NCBI RefSeq assembly: GCF_027172205.1
Contig: NC_070604.1
Span: forward strand, 66,729,023-66,793,022
Reading direction: 5' to 3'
Length of the DNA stretch: 64,000 bases
Origin: Podarcis raffonei
Lineage: Eukaryota; Chordata; Lepidosauria; Squamata; Lacertidae
The translations under genes were made by a program, and so were the position numbers. This document shows positions 1 through 11,950 of this stretch, in pieces; the stretch's first letter is position 1, and every line of letters starts with the position of its first letter. The notes under the pieces were generated by a model. That model had not been told where the DNA came from and made no database searches. It worked only from the letters and a program-made list of their open reading frames with translations.

Positions 1-930
1 TTGGAGGACAAATAGATCCCAAGGTATTTCACTTTTTTAACCACATTCAGTTCTGTTTCTCTCTGAAACCCCTCTGTTTCTGTAATTGTTAAATTTTTGG
101 TCAGAACCTTAGTTTTTTGTTTATTCAACCTAAATCCCGCCACCCGACCAAATTCAGATATAAGTTCGAGAACTCTTTTTGTACTGGATTCTGGCTCCTG
201 CAGTGTCAAAACTAGGTCATCTGCAAAAGCTTTCAGTTTATATTGTTTCACTCCGACCTCTATCCCTTGTACCAACCGGTCCTCTCTGATCATATTCAAT
301 AGCACCTCCAGGACTGAAATAAATAACAGAGGGGATAGAGGGCACCCTTGTCGTGTCCCTTTTTCAATTTTAAATTCCTCCGTCACCACATTGTTCACTA
401 TTAATTTAGCTTTTTGTTCTGAATAGATTGCATGTAATCCATTCTCAAACCCCCGTCCCACTCCCATCCCTTCCAAGTTCTTCTTCATAAACATCCAAGA
501 TATGTTGTCAAATGCTTTCTCCGCATCAATAAAGATTAACACCGCCCTTGTGTTCCTGTTAGTCTGCAAAAGTTCTAAAATGTCAATGATGTTTCTAGTG
601 TTCTCATATAAATGTCTACCAGGGAGAAAGCCAGCTTGGTCTTTATGAATTACTTCATTTAAGACTTTTTTAAGTCTATTTGCCAAAATGTCTGCAAATA
701 TTTTGTAATCCACATTTAGGAGTGAGATGGGACGGTAGTTTTTAAGCTGAGTCTTTTCAGATTCTGACTTAGGTATCAATGTGATGAAGGCTTCTTTCCA
801 CGTTTCTGGTGCCCTCTTCCCATCCATAATCTGGTTACATACCTCCAACAAAGGTTGTATCAAATAGTCCTTCAGAACCTTGTAATATTTGGAGGTAAGT
901 CCATCCGGGCCTGGAGATTGTAATTCAGGT
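1..930 (-). mobile_element. L1-type LINE ORF2 fragment (reverse transcriptase)
   Basis: The reverse complement reads as non-LTR reverse transcriptase of the L1 clade. Visible in order are SPGPDGL, a fingers/palm stretch with FIDAEKAFD, the motif GTRQGCPLSPLLF, the catalytic FADD box (in AFADDLVLTLQ) and the thumb-side motif KYLGIYLS. The frame looks open over roughly 300 codons and runs off the left edge, so the endonuclease, the C-terminus or a 3' end cannot be judged from here. Loss of recognisable L1 sequence near 920-945 marks the junction with a different LINE. The good preservation suggests a comparatively recent insertion into the STXBP5 intron. The clade assignment is firm; the subfamily is not. 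Confidence 0.9.
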
Positions 931-934
931 TTTG

Positions 935-1645
935 AGCAGCTCGGTAAAAGGAAGTTCTCTGTTCTCTCTTCGCTATGGAGGGTAATGGAGGGCAATGCAA
1001 TTCATTGGTTCTGTTCCTGCTCCTAGGGCTGTTTCCAGAGAGTAGTTTGGGGAGGACCATTGTTTGGCACCATGGGAGTGGAGCTGTAGGCTTCATCTTG
1101 TCCTCCATGCTATGTAACATCTATCTGAAAATGCTGGGAGCTCTCATCAGGGGTTTTGATGTGAGGTGTCACCAATATGTGGGTGCTAGACCAATGCTTG
1201 GAGGCAATAATGGGTGGGATGTGGCCCAATAAGTTGAAGGTGAATCCTGAAAACACAGGTATTATGTGTTCTAAGTTGTTGAGTCCAGGACGTGGGGGCA
1301 TGGTGTGTTCTGCACAGCTTGGAAGGGGAGGATAGTCCAGGATCCAGTATTGTCATTTGAGGCTCAGTTGGCCTTGATGCTTAGATATACCTCTTTCCAG
1401 CTTTTGACTGGTTTACAGGTCTAGCCTCTTATGAACTGAGATGGCATGATCATCATACTCCATCCACCAATAACTTCCAGGCTGGATTATTGCAATGCAC
1501 TCTATGTGGAGCTGCCTTTGAAGATGACTTGGAAACTGCAACTGGTCCAAAATACAATAGCCAGGTTACTGGTTGGATTTCATTTAGAACAAACCTCTTT
1601 ACTCTGGCCTTTGATACCTGAAATACATATTTTAGATGTAATCTG
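935..1645 (+). mobile_element. L2/CR1-like LINE fragment, decayed
   Basis: Plus-strand pieces of a second reverse transcriptase, in different frames. One reads SSMLCNIYLKMLG followed by CHQY, the usual run-up to the YADD box, but the catalytic box itself is degenerate here. Further on, TSRLDYCNALY and KLQLVQN give the well-known thumb motif of L2-like elements. Frameshifts and substitutions are many, so this copy is dead and older than the L1 next to it. A CR1-group origin rather than L2 cannot be excluded from such short pieces. Confidence 0.7.
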
Positions 1646-1862
1646 TTTTAACTGTTTTTAACAAGGGCCTTATGGTGAATGGTGTATAATAATAACTAAT
1701 ATTATAATAGAAAATCTAAAAATGGAAATAACCCTTTCCACTTTTGGCCAAAGTGGATATGATTTACAGGCGCAGGAGCCCATCTGGATTTAAGGCTGCC
1801 AAACTACAAACAAATGGTTGGCTTTTTTGTGGGGAAATTAAAAGGTTTTACTTTTCTCTGTA

Positions 1863-2217
1863 TGGGACGCGGGTGGCGCTGTGGGTTAAACCACAGAGCC
1901 TAGGGGTTGCCGATCAGAAGGTTTGCAGTTTGAATCCCCGCGACGGGGTGAGCTCCCATTGCTCGGTCCCTGCTCCTGCCAACCTAGCAGTTCGAAAGCA
2001 TCTCAAAGTACAAGTAGATAAATAGATACCGCTCCAGCGGGAAGGTAAATTGTGTTTCTGTGCGCTGCTCTGGTTCGCCAGAAGCAGCTTAGTCATGCTG
2101 GCCACATGACCCGGAAGCTGTACGCCGGCTCCTTCGGCCAATAAAGCGAGATGATCGCCGCAACCCCAGAGTCGGCCACGACTGGACCTAATGGTCAGGG
2201 GTCCTTTTACCTTTCCC
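1863..2217 (+). mobile_element. Full-length tRNA-derived SINE with BovB-like tail
   Basis: The head has a pol III promoter layout: an A-box-like GTGGCGCTGTGGGTTAAACC and a B-box-like GTTTGAATCCCCG. The body ends in AGAGTCGGCCACGACTGGA, which resembles the 3' tail of BovB LINEs that supplies the reverse transcriptase for squamate SINEs. The element is flanked by a perfect 15-bp target-site duplication, TTACTTTTCTCTGTA, at 1848-1862 and 2218-2232. Complete length and undamaged flanks point to a recent insertion. A long antisense open frame crosses it but is a by-product of the SINE sequence. The Sauria/ACA-type naming is from memory. Confidence 0.93.
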
Positions 2218-2232
2218 TTACTTTTCTCTGTA

Positions 2233-3468
2233 ATCCATATTAGGGTGGTACCTTTATTAGGCCATTTAAAACTCCCAGATCCATACATTTAACATTTTGG
2301 GGGGAATAGGAGCAATGGCCTGGCTCTTTGTCAGGAATACTTTTGCTTCTCTTTTTTTCGCCACACCAACTTTTCCAATGCTTGTGTGTATCCTCTCATA
2401 GGTTTTACAGATCTCTGATAGGTCTTCCAGCATGAGGCTGCCTAGCTGCCTGTAGAGTTCTGAAGAGTTCTAGATATTAAAGTAGAATAATGTAGTTTTA
2501 TTTATAACTAACACGCACACAGAGCTCTTCAGTGCCTAGCAAGCAACATTATGGACAGCCTTGTTTATTGCAAAGCCCATGGACCTAGAGAAACCTAGAA
2601 CTATAAGATAACAACAGATTGACATGAGGCTTTGTGAGGCTTTGTACTTCTGCCTTTCAGTGTCACCTTTACACTTCAACACCTTTCATAACAGCATCTC
2701 CTTCCAAAGCAGCCCAAGTATTTCATCATCTGTAGTGATGCCTGTTGTTGCTACTTCGGTTTTGTAGTGGATACAGTGCTTTTTTTATCCTTATCAATGG
2801 TCTAGATGCCAAAATCACATGTTGACTGTCACTTTGATTGAGCAAGAGTTCCAAACAACCACCACAGTCCTGGATTTTTCACCACCATGGTGTTTTCTGA
2901 AATTAGTGGTTTCTTGGGCCTAGAAGGGCACAGATTATCAAATAGATCAATATATTTGAAGTGTGTATTTTTAGGCCTTTCGTCAAAATTTGATCTGTTT
3001 TGACAACACTGGTAGGCAAATACTTAAACATGTTAAATATTACTAATTCTAGCTTGCTTTTTATAGTCTATGGTGGTTTTTAAATGTAATCTATTTGTCC
3101 TTACATGTTCATTCTTATATTCAACTTGGTTACCTTTCTTTGTAATATACTTGTTTACAGTACAGGTAATTTTGCATTAATCACATATATTACATAGAAA
3201 AATCACATTGAAAAATGGCTTTCATGCACATCTATACCAACTCCCCTTTTCCCTGAATCTTCATAATCATCCTGTTCCCCAAAGAAGAAACACTGATACT
3301 TTGAACAGCAAAACACGTTTGTCAAAACTCTTAGTTAAAAATATAATTAAGTATCGGATTTGATTGTTTCCCCACTGGGCACAAAAATACCTTATGTGTA
3401 ATGTTTGTGTCAAGAATTAAAAGTAGTCCACAGCTGTTGAAACCTGTTGTGTTCTTTGTATTTTACAG
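2233..3468 (+). other. STXBP5: STXBP5 intron, no other feature seen
   Basis: This intronic stretch is AT-rich and has no coding exon or repeat I can name. It ends in a pyrimidine tract and the acceptor TTTTACAG at 3461-3468. The tomosyn exon expected just upstream, encoding the segment rich in Arg, Pro and Ser before the AGLCD motif, is not present between 1 and 3468 and must lie to the left of the window. Confidence 0.6.
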
Positions 3469-3534
3469 CAGGTCTTTGTGATATTAATGAAGGTACAGCT
3501 GTACAAGAGGATCGTTGCAAGTCACCCACCTCAG
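3469..3534 (+). CDS. STXBP5: STXBP5 exon A, hypervariable linker
   Basis: The exon has 66 bp and is bounded by TTTTACAG and GTAATG. Its first two bases complete a codon, and it then reads GLCDINEGTAVQEDRCKSPTS, ending on the first base of a Gly codon. It belongs to the linker between the two WD40 propellers, the region where tomosyn-1 splice isoforms differ. Both borders are phase 1 and the length is a multiple of three, so it could be skipped without a frameshift. The donor is weaker than consensus after the AG/GTA core. Confidence 0.93.
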
Positions 3535-4282
3535 GTAATGAACTGTTCTTGGAAACGCTTTAGAACAAATAGTACTTCAAAACACCTTGTAGCAGGCTTC
3601 TCTTCTCTTTTGTTTTCATGCTCCAGAAGGATTTTTACTATGCCACTGAACTTTACAGTGGTTTTCTCAAATATACACAATTCAGACAAGTACATACAGC
3701 TGAATACTTGGTTTGCCTCAAAGCCATTCTTATATATTTGTCATTATTTGTTATTTACAGTGTTTAGAATGCATTACTATAGGAAATACTATATTATAAG
3801 GGGAATGTGTTTTATGTCTCTTGGGCTATCTGTTTCAAGAAGAGATTATTCACAGTAGAAATGTGTTCTAACTCCTACTCTCATCACGATCTTTTATTTC
3901 TAGGAGCTTTCGTTGTTCTTTGTCAGAGGTAATTTAAGTGGGAAAAGGTCATCCCACTTTTGTCACTTCTGCTGCTGTTATAGTAAAATTAACCAACAGG
4001 GTGGAAAGTATACTGTATAATAACAGGAAGCAAGGAGTGAGTAGCGATTTCATTAAACTTTAGAATCTTTATTTCAGATAAGCAATTTGGCAAGTTGTTA
4101 TATTTTTCTTAAATAGGAGTTGAGACTTTTTCAGTGGATTAGATTTTAATTGGACCTAGCAAAAAAACTCCTCCCTCCGTTTCCCTGTCTGCTTTTTCAG
4201 CGGCAGCAAAATCATCCTCATCACAGAATCCAGGGAGCAAGCGGGGGGGGGGCTTACAGTGTGACCACAGGATGGTGAACAG

Positions 4283-4480
4283 GGGCTTTTTGTGTACAGT
4301 AAGCCTGCAACTTAACACACATTTAACTTGTGCAGATTCAGCTTTATGTGCATGGCAAATGTATTGATTGATTCTTAAAAAGCAGGCAGGGTTCTGGGGA
4401 AAATGACTCTGGCAATCCCACCCACCATTGGATTTTGACTAGACACAATTTTGCCTTTAGGTGTGATCCCTCGATTGAGC
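4283..4480. repeat. Dispersed repeat, copy 1 of an unnamed family
   Basis: This stretch shares several words in the same order with 20,360-20,545. They are CACATTTAACTTGTG near the left side and TTTTGACTA followed by CACAATTTTG and a CTTTA word near the right side. It begins close to a TACAGTAAG word such as is seen at the ends of pogo-like short DNA elements. I cannot name the family. It lies in the intron between exons A and B. Confidence 0.5.
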
Positions 4481-5507
4481 CATTTTTTTAATCATGTGTA
4501 TTAATTTGCTGAACCCAATCATGAATCTGACTTGGGTAGGGAGGAGAGTGCCTCCCATCACTAGAAGAGAATGAACGTAATATTCCCAAGGAATTCAGCA
4601 AGTATTCTTATTGAAAGTAGTAGTTCCTGATATCATTTGTATCATTAATTTTTTTTTCATCTGTACAATGTTGGTATGCATAGAGAAGGGAAGGAAGGTT
4701 TTTTATATTCTTAGTTAAAATGTAATAAATAAATATATGCATGCAGAAAACTATTTACAAAATTCATTTTTACAGGTAAACAAAGGATGTTATTTCCAAT
4801 TAGTTTTTAAAGTAATTAATAGCAAAACAATCACACTTCAAATCTTTTCTCTTTTGGATTGAAATACAGAGAATTGGCAAAAGTAGCTGTATTTTCATTT
4901 GTTATCACAGAGATAAGTGCACTGGAACACACTTTAGACCTAAATGAAGCTATTTCTTCTGAATTATTTTGGCAATATTGATAATACAAAAATTGACATT
5001 TAAAATGTGAACTAGAATCCCTGCTGTTATTATCATGTGAATATTTTTGTTAATCTGAACACAAGCAACCTTTCCAGACTGTTTTGTTTCCCGTTTCCCA
5101 ATTCCCATCAGAAAATATGTATCTTCTATGCTTTCCTTTGGTTGTGTGGTCTCACCTGTACTAGAAAATTGTAGCACCAGCATAAGTTCGAAAAATTAAA
5201 GCTGTGTATGATGAAAGTGAAACATGGAAGACGCAAAAGTTATCTGTCTCAAATGTGGATGTCCTTATGCAAATTCTAAGGGCATAAAGCAGGAGATATA
5301 GGTGAATACTCCCTCTTTTTTTGCAGGAAAAAAGCCTGAAATAAATCATCCATAATACCCAAAGAGGTGTTTATTTGTTGCATATGATATGGATTAGGAT
5401 ATATAGTCTTTCTCATTTTGTCATCTGTCGTAATTTTTTTGTATGCATCCTTTTTTTGTTAATATCCATTTCGTATGTCCCTTTCATTCTTATCTTCACT
5501 CATTTAG

Positions 5508-5567
5508 GTTCTGGTTCTCCCAACAATTCTGATGATGATCAAAAAATGAATAATTTTATAGAAAAGG
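5508..5567 (+). CDS. STXBP5: STXBP5 exon B, hypervariable linker
   Basis: The exon has 60 bp, follows CATTTAG and ends before GTATAG. Together with the last base of exon A it reads GSGSPNNSDDDQKMNNFIEK, an acidic and Ser-rich segment of the linker, and its final base opens the Val codon of exon C. Human tomosyn-1 has the closely similar SPHNSDDEQKMNNFIEK. The exon is phase 1-1 and a multiple of three, so it is a candidate cassette exon. Confidence 0.94.
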
Positions 5568-5661
5568 GTATAGTATTTTTATTTTTAAGAGAATTATCAT
5601 AAATTTTCATTAGCTCATATTTTTAGTAAATTGACATTTTGTATTGAAATATTATTTGCAG

Positions 5662-5709
5662 TGAAGACCAAAAGCAGAAAGTTTTCCAAGATGGTAGCCA
5701 ATGATATAG
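5662..5709 (+). CDS. STXBP5: STXBP5 exon C, basic mini-exon of the linker
   Basis: This 48-bp exon lies only 94 bp after exon B, between ATTTGCAG and GTAGGA. With the shared first base it reads VKTKSRKFSKMVANDI, a strongly basic run. The very short intron separating it from exon B is AT-rich with a TTTGCAG acceptor. The length is divisible by three and both borders are phase 1. Confidence 0.93.
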
Positions 5710-8700
5710 GTAGGAACTAGAAAAATTCTCCTTTGCTCCTTACCTGGGACCTTATTCTATGCAGCGCTTAACTCTGCAGCAAAACAAAGCAAGCTGCATT
5801 ATATTTGTTAAATTAATATTCTCCTAACCATAAGTGGTGTTCCTTTGGGCTGCTTCTCTGCTAATATACTGTGCTCAATTATTAACACAATCCAAGAGAC
5901 TGGGCTCTTAATTTTCTCTAATTGTATATGCACATCCTTCTACAAAGGTTTTGGTTTCTATTCAGAAATACTGAAAGGGTTCAATCCTGTAAGCATTGCC
6001 GTATAAAATGGTTTTAACATAGGTTCTCAAAATGTTAACGCTAATTCTGAAATGCATGAACAATGGTTTTAGCTTCTTGGCAATAAAGTACATAATATTT
6101 TAATTCATGTATTTCAGCAATAAGTGTATTCTCTCTGAATCCTTGTTGCTAACTGATCTTTGATCACCGACAATTAAATTGCAAATTACTTATCAAGTTT
6201 GCAGTACATGCATAAGGTGGATTGAACCCTTCTGTTGTAAGAGCATAAGAAATAACCTTATTGCTTGGATATGGTTGTTCTGCTTTTTATTTTAGAGTAT
6301 ATCTGTTAAACCTATTGGTCATCTGTTTGAATGGAAATTAAATTACTTAGCAGACTTTCTCCCATTTATCATTATTTCTATCTAATTGTTTACTTGCAGT
6401 GAGATTTTACTAATTATGTGTAACAATATATATTTCACTGTAACCACAGTGGCTTATCTCTCTTCTAAATTTGCATATTTACAGCATGTTGTCTAATGGT
6501 TATTTTCTTGATCATGTTTCTTTAATATCTTCAGTTTATCACAACATTCGGTGTCAAAGGGAATTTTATAGATTTAGTTTTAATGTGTTGAAACAATCAA
6601 CATATCTGTTAATCTGCAAGTTGTGTGCAAGTCACTACAAATTAAGTGCTTCTCTACCATTGTTACTCTTCCTGTGTCAACAGGACTGGCTTCTAGGATA
6701 CTGTGATGCCCAGTCTATGTGCTGCTTTCATTCAAATGTCAAGAGAGCAATGAGGTATCCAGCCACAAAGAAGTCACAGCCATGCTGCTCTAGTATGGTT
6801 GGGAAATAAAACCAGAAGCTTCTCAAATTAAGGAAGATTCTACTTGCTGTCTTTTGGCTTGACTTAGTAGCAGAGTAAAAAGGAAATAACAGGGAGATTC
6901 GCTCTCACAAAAACTGTCACCCACAAGCAGTTCCATGATTAAAGGAAGCACCTGTATAATGTGTAACTAACCAACCAGCCTGTGTGGCATGGTGCATAAG
7001 TGTCTGTAAAAAGAATCCTAGAAGATGCCACAAATTTATTGATGTGTGCTAGATATGCTAGTCAAAAGTATTAGGTTCATTTTCAGAGACAAACTGTGGA
7101 TGGAGATGGATGTTGCCATCATGCCACTAGTTATCCAGCTGTATTACTTCATGATATGCATGACACACCTGTATGCAGCACCAGTTACCTCCAGGTAAAA
7201 ATCTGCTGCTTTGCCATTGTGTGCAGTCAAAAGAGAAAAAGAAATAACGAAGGAGAGAGAGAAACTGAAGGTTTTGCCTCACAACTCCACCAGCACCCAG
7301 GGACAAATGAGTGGTATTGGTTGGTCTGCTGCATTAAATGGCAGTCAAAGGTTGATTGATACTGGCAAGAAAAGATTACTTACTTCCTCTCTCCGCTTGA
7401 GATGCTAGCCTATCTCTTACCAGTCAAGGTGTATGTGCATACAGTATCCATATGGCACATGTGCCTTACCAAACATCCTATCACCATGAGATAGTGGCAA
7501 AGCTAAATCCAAGGAAGAGCAACCTGTAGTTCAGACTCTGCTCTAATTGTGGCATGAAGGTTAGAACAATGTGAGCATTTTATCTGCAAAGTGACTAGTG
7601 AAAATGTCTGACTTGGTTACAGAAGATTCTACCTTCTGGATGAATGAGGGAACAGAAGACCATTGACCTCTGGAATAAATCCACCCATAAGGCTCTGCAT
7701 GGATGCAATAGGACAAAGAAAATCTTTGGCAAATTACCACTTTTGAAAGTGGCCTCTGCTATGTCCAGTTGCAGTCAGTAGTAGTATTCTGCTGTTTGCT
7801 GAAGCAGCAGAAAGACTTCAAAGAGTGTAATCTTAGTTACTCTTTATACAAAGAGGAGGCATATTATCAAGAGGGCTCCTAGAGGTTAAGTCTGGCTCAC
7901 GACAACTATTCATACCTTTTTTCATCAGCTTGCTCTTAAGATAAGACAGAATAGCAGTCTTGCAGACTTCTGTTGGACAATCCAGGAAGTCTGCCATGCT
8001 CCTTCTACAGGTCTTCAGATAATCCAGGACTTGTGCAAGATTTACCCCTAGGCAGGTGATTTGTTCCTCCAGCCCCTGCACCTCCTGGGTAGGCAGTCTA
8101 TTCCCCACCCCATGAACTTAGCAGATGGCTGCCAGGAGGAGGAAGGATGCTGCAGAGCCACCCATTTAAGTGAGAGGACCTTGGGGGGAAACCAATTGTT
8201 CTGGACTAGGTGAGCTGCTTCCTGGGCAGGCACAGTATTCTTGCTTTAACAGTCTAGGCACTGAAAGGAGATGCAGTGTGCCAGGTGACTCTGTGGTGGG
8301 CACAATATTTCCGAAATTTGATCTACTTTGACTTTAACGACCCCATCTTTCAGTGCCAGGCTGGGCAGCTCTGCAGTGGCTGGCATCCTTTTTTCCTCTG
8401 GGCCTCACCCAACATAGCAAGGATATATTTGGAGGAGACTCAAAGGCACACAAAGATTCAGCTGTTTGGCTTGCAGAAATGAAAGAAGCATACAAAGAAT
8501 GTTAAAATTATTGTTATTTTAAGATGATATATCTCAATTTGGTGTTGAACAGAATTCATGCAACATAAAAAGAGATAAATAATAAAGTAAGCAGAAAATA
8601 AACCCACAGCAATAGAAGAGAGTTGCCAAGGGAAATAACTATTAGTTATCCCAAATATCCTCTGAAACTGTGTGTGTCATGAACATGGGGAACCACAAGC

Positions 8701-11328
8701 AAGCCCTCCTCCTCAGTAGATGGTATTTTCTGGTGGTGTCTGGACTGCAGATGACTGTTTTGCTAGCGGAGATGATTAACTATGTGAACTGCTTTCAAAA
8801 TGGTTCCTGTAATTAATCAGGCACCATTAAATGTGTAGCTAGTTAATTTTGCCTACTGATTTAAACTGCAGTTAAGTTGATATGGCACAAATTCTGCAGG
8901 CGTGGCAAAGGAGTAAAGGAAAAGAGACAATTGGTTTACCCTCTGAGTTGTTGCTTATATGCTGTTCTCACTGTGTCAGTTTTATCTACATGCTGGGCTG
9001 ATATGCCCAATAATTATAATTTATGAACTCCTTTCAAGAGGTACTGTGTGAATTATACTAATTTGTCCATAACAATTGCTGCTTCTATGGCAAAGGTCAG
9101 TGTTTTCAGTGAGCAGGATTAGATCACCTGCTTATGTTCTGTGGTCATGTCTCTTGGTACAATTTTAAATCTGTATTGGTCATATTTCAGTACGTCTCTT
9201 TAGATGTTATGTTTGGCCTTCTCAGATAGATTCTTCTGATAGTGGCTGCCTATTTTAAACAATGAGTGGTGACTTTGATTTAAAAGAATTTAATTTCTGA
9301 TTTGCTTTTATCTAGAGTTCTTGAGATCTGTGTTTCGTGAGCCACTTTCATTGAAAACACCAGTAACATTCCTATTGTAGGCATGTGTGCATTGTCTCTA
9401 TCTGATGAGATCTAAAGCTTTGGGGTTTGATGTGTCCTAGATGGGATTTGTCTGGGGCTCTTTGAGAGCTGTTTGTTGTGGTGCCTTTCACTGAATACTT
9501 CCTATTGGCTGATGCGGAGTGCAATTTTGATGGGGAGATGGATTAAAATACTCCAGTAATAATGAGTGTCTTTATATATTCTTCTGATCAGGTCTTCAGA
9601 ACTCACTGAAATTTGCTTGCATTTTTAATATGGCTACAAATTTCTTTGTGTGTGCATGTGTCGTTGTCTGTCTCTCCTATGGCTGTCAAGGTCTCCACTG
9701 TGACCTGGGTGAATAAATACATTTTTTACCAAGCAAATGCAAAACTAGCAAAATTTAAAAAATCAGACTTGTAAGCGGCCTTTAAAAATCAACTTGTTCA
9801 AAATGATATCTAAATGTAATATGTGACCATATTAAAGTCTACACTAAATCTCTCAGAACTGGTTTTTCAACTAGCAAGGTTAAAATCAATACCATACAAA
9901 CAAAACATAAAGCATAACAATTTTACATCACATAAAACAAAATAAAATTTAAAACAGCATCTTACAACAACCGGTATAAAACAAACTAAAAAAAAAAAAG
10001 CAGCAGCAACCCTTTCTCCTGTCTCCCCCACCACCCCACTTTAAGCACATCTAAACAAAATGATCTTAACCTATTGAAAGAAAGGAGAGCCAAACAAACC
10101 TCCCTGAAGATGAAATTGCATACTTTTAGACACCATCAATGAAAAGACCCCAGGAAGGGCCTCAGGTTCAGAGTGGGGCATTTGAGCAAGTTTGTATGGA
10201 AAATTTCTTAAAGGCTTACCAGTCCTAAAGTATACAGGCTTCTCCTCCAGCTATATTTGGAGTTTAGGTATCAACTAGTACAGTATGTTCTTTGACTGTT
10301 CCATCACCTTCTCACTTTTCTGTCCAGTTTACTTGCAGCATAGTATTACTTTGTTTTATTTATTTAGAACATTTATATCCTGCTTTTCAGCAAAAAATTC
10401 TTAAAGTGGTTTGCATATGTCAAGACAGCTTACCAATATGTATGAATCTTGTTGTTTGCATTCTCAGCAGGGTTGGCTTCCACATGTAGATGTTGTATTC
10501 TAGAGCACAGGACCAGACTGCTTCAGGTTCTGTTTGTCTCTGCCTTGACAATGGGATAGGGTGGAAGCACCAGCATACTGTCCCCGCCCAACTAGAGGAG
10601 CAGCGGTACCCTAATTGGGTCAGGGATGCTTCTTCCACATGGTTCTTCCCTCTGCTGAACAGTGCTGTTTGACAGCAGTTAGATTCCTTGAAGGTAGGGG
10701 CTTGATGGAGTTGCCCTCTGTCAATGGTGGTTCTGGCTAACTTGGCCTCATCAGTGGAGAAAAGAGTCCTTCCCCAGGAACATAGTTCATGAACTTATTT
10801 TCTATACAAATTTGTCTCCAATATATTCCCAGCAGCCACAGCCACTCTTTTGTGGTCTTTAACTTTACAGTGTAATTCTGTGAACTTTTCTAAAATTTAT
10901 CATTTTTTTGTGGAACAGCTGTTTTCTATTCTTTTTGTAGTGTTAGTATTCCACTGTTTGGGGGAGGTGGTTGGAAAAATGCTTAAGTAAACTTGACTCA
11001 ATTTTTAAATCCATTTAGTGCCAGGGAAATCATACAAAATAATGACTTACAGTGCACTACAATAAAGACATTAGAGATTCTGAGAATTTTAACTACTAAT
11101 GTTCTTAACTGTTCATAACTCCAAAGAAGGTACACTGCCATACTCTGACTGCACACTTGTCACTAAAACCTGTTACAAATATATGTGTAAATGTGCATAC
11201 CTTCCTTGCTTACAATTGTTGTATATGATTTCTTATTTTGGAAACCAACAGCTTAAATTCTTAGTTTCATAAACTCTTTAAAATGTGATCATTCTAGCTT
11301 TATTATAAAACTATACGTTATTTTTCAG
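5710..11328 (+). other. STXBP5: STXBP5 intron with only worn repeat remains
   Basis: A 5.6-kb intron. I see no coding exon in it. Between about 7,830 and 8,480 the base composition is less AT-rich and carries medium-length frames on the minus strand that may be part of an old element, but no family motif is clear. Between about 9,860 and 10,240 there are A-rich tracts followed by words such as AACCTCCCTGAAGATG. These resemble the antisense 3' region of the L2-like LINE seen better at 63,100-63,440. Confidence 0.5.
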
Positions 11329-11379
11329 CAAAGATGTCTAGAAAATTAAGCTTACCAACTGAACTGAAACCTGAGTTAG
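11329..11379 (+). CDS. STXBP5: STXBP5 exon D, end of hypervariable linker
   Basis: This 51-bp exon runs from TTTTTCAG to a consensus GTAAGT donor. It reads (A)KMSRKLSLPTELKPEL and ends on the first base of an Asp codon. The RKLSLPT word is the conserved basic/Ser motif before the second propeller. It is again a phase 1-1 exon with length divisible by three, the fourth such exon in a row. Confidence 0.94.
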
Positions 11380-11732
11380 GTAAGTGTTTGTTCAAAGCCT
11401 GTATTAATGATGTTTACAATTTTTGAAAAGGCTGCGGAAAAAGAAACACATACAGTGACCTAACTACTAAGTAGGGGGAGTCCATTTAATTTCCATTGTT
11501 GTATTCCAAAATTTGACAGTATTTAATGCATGTGAGCAAAATGCTTTTCCATCTACTTGGAGCCACTTTTATGTTCTTATCTTTTAAAACCATGGGAAAT
11601 CTACTGAAATAAGACATAAAATTTTCTTCTTAGGTTCTTGTTTTTTAATCACCATGTTTCACATTATTATCAGTTTGGACACTGTATGGAAAACAAGAAT
11701 AGTTTAAGGAAATCCTATATACCTCTTTTCAT

Positions 11733-11950
11733 AGCCAGTGTGGTGTAGTGGTTATAAGAGTGTTGAGTTAGGACTTGAAGATCCAGATTCAGCTCACTGG
11801 CTTACTTGAGTCATTCACTTTCTCTCAACCTAACCTATTCCACATGACTGTTGTGTGAATAAAAGAGGCATCAGAGGAATAACGTGTGCTGCCTTGTGCT
11901 CCCTAGAGTAAAAGCAAGATATAAATGTAAAAAATAAATTGAATAAATAG
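11733..11950 (+). mobile_element. tRNA-headed SINE, diverged copy
   Basis: It starts with CCAGTGTGGTGTAGTGGTTA, an A-box-like tRNA head also seen inverted at 43,281. It ends with GATATAAATGTAAAAAATAAA, the typical tail of this SINE. The middle is diverged and an internal stretch appears lost. It lies in the intron after exon D. Confidence 0.75.

Noticed and set aside
97-426. 109-codon plus-strand open frame
   Set aside because: It is the complementary shadow of the L1 reverse transcriptase on the other strand.
1914-2288. 124-codon minus-strand open frame
   Set aside because: It lies across a full-length SINE and its right flank; the same antisense reading recurs wherever this SINE sits. It has no conserved protein motif.
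7833-8233. Minus-strand frames with VLDYLKTCRR-like text, faintly recalling a tyrosine-recombinase retroelement
   Set aside because: The resemblance is limited to one short helix-like phrase with no catalytic residues or flanking repeats seen; chance is as likely.
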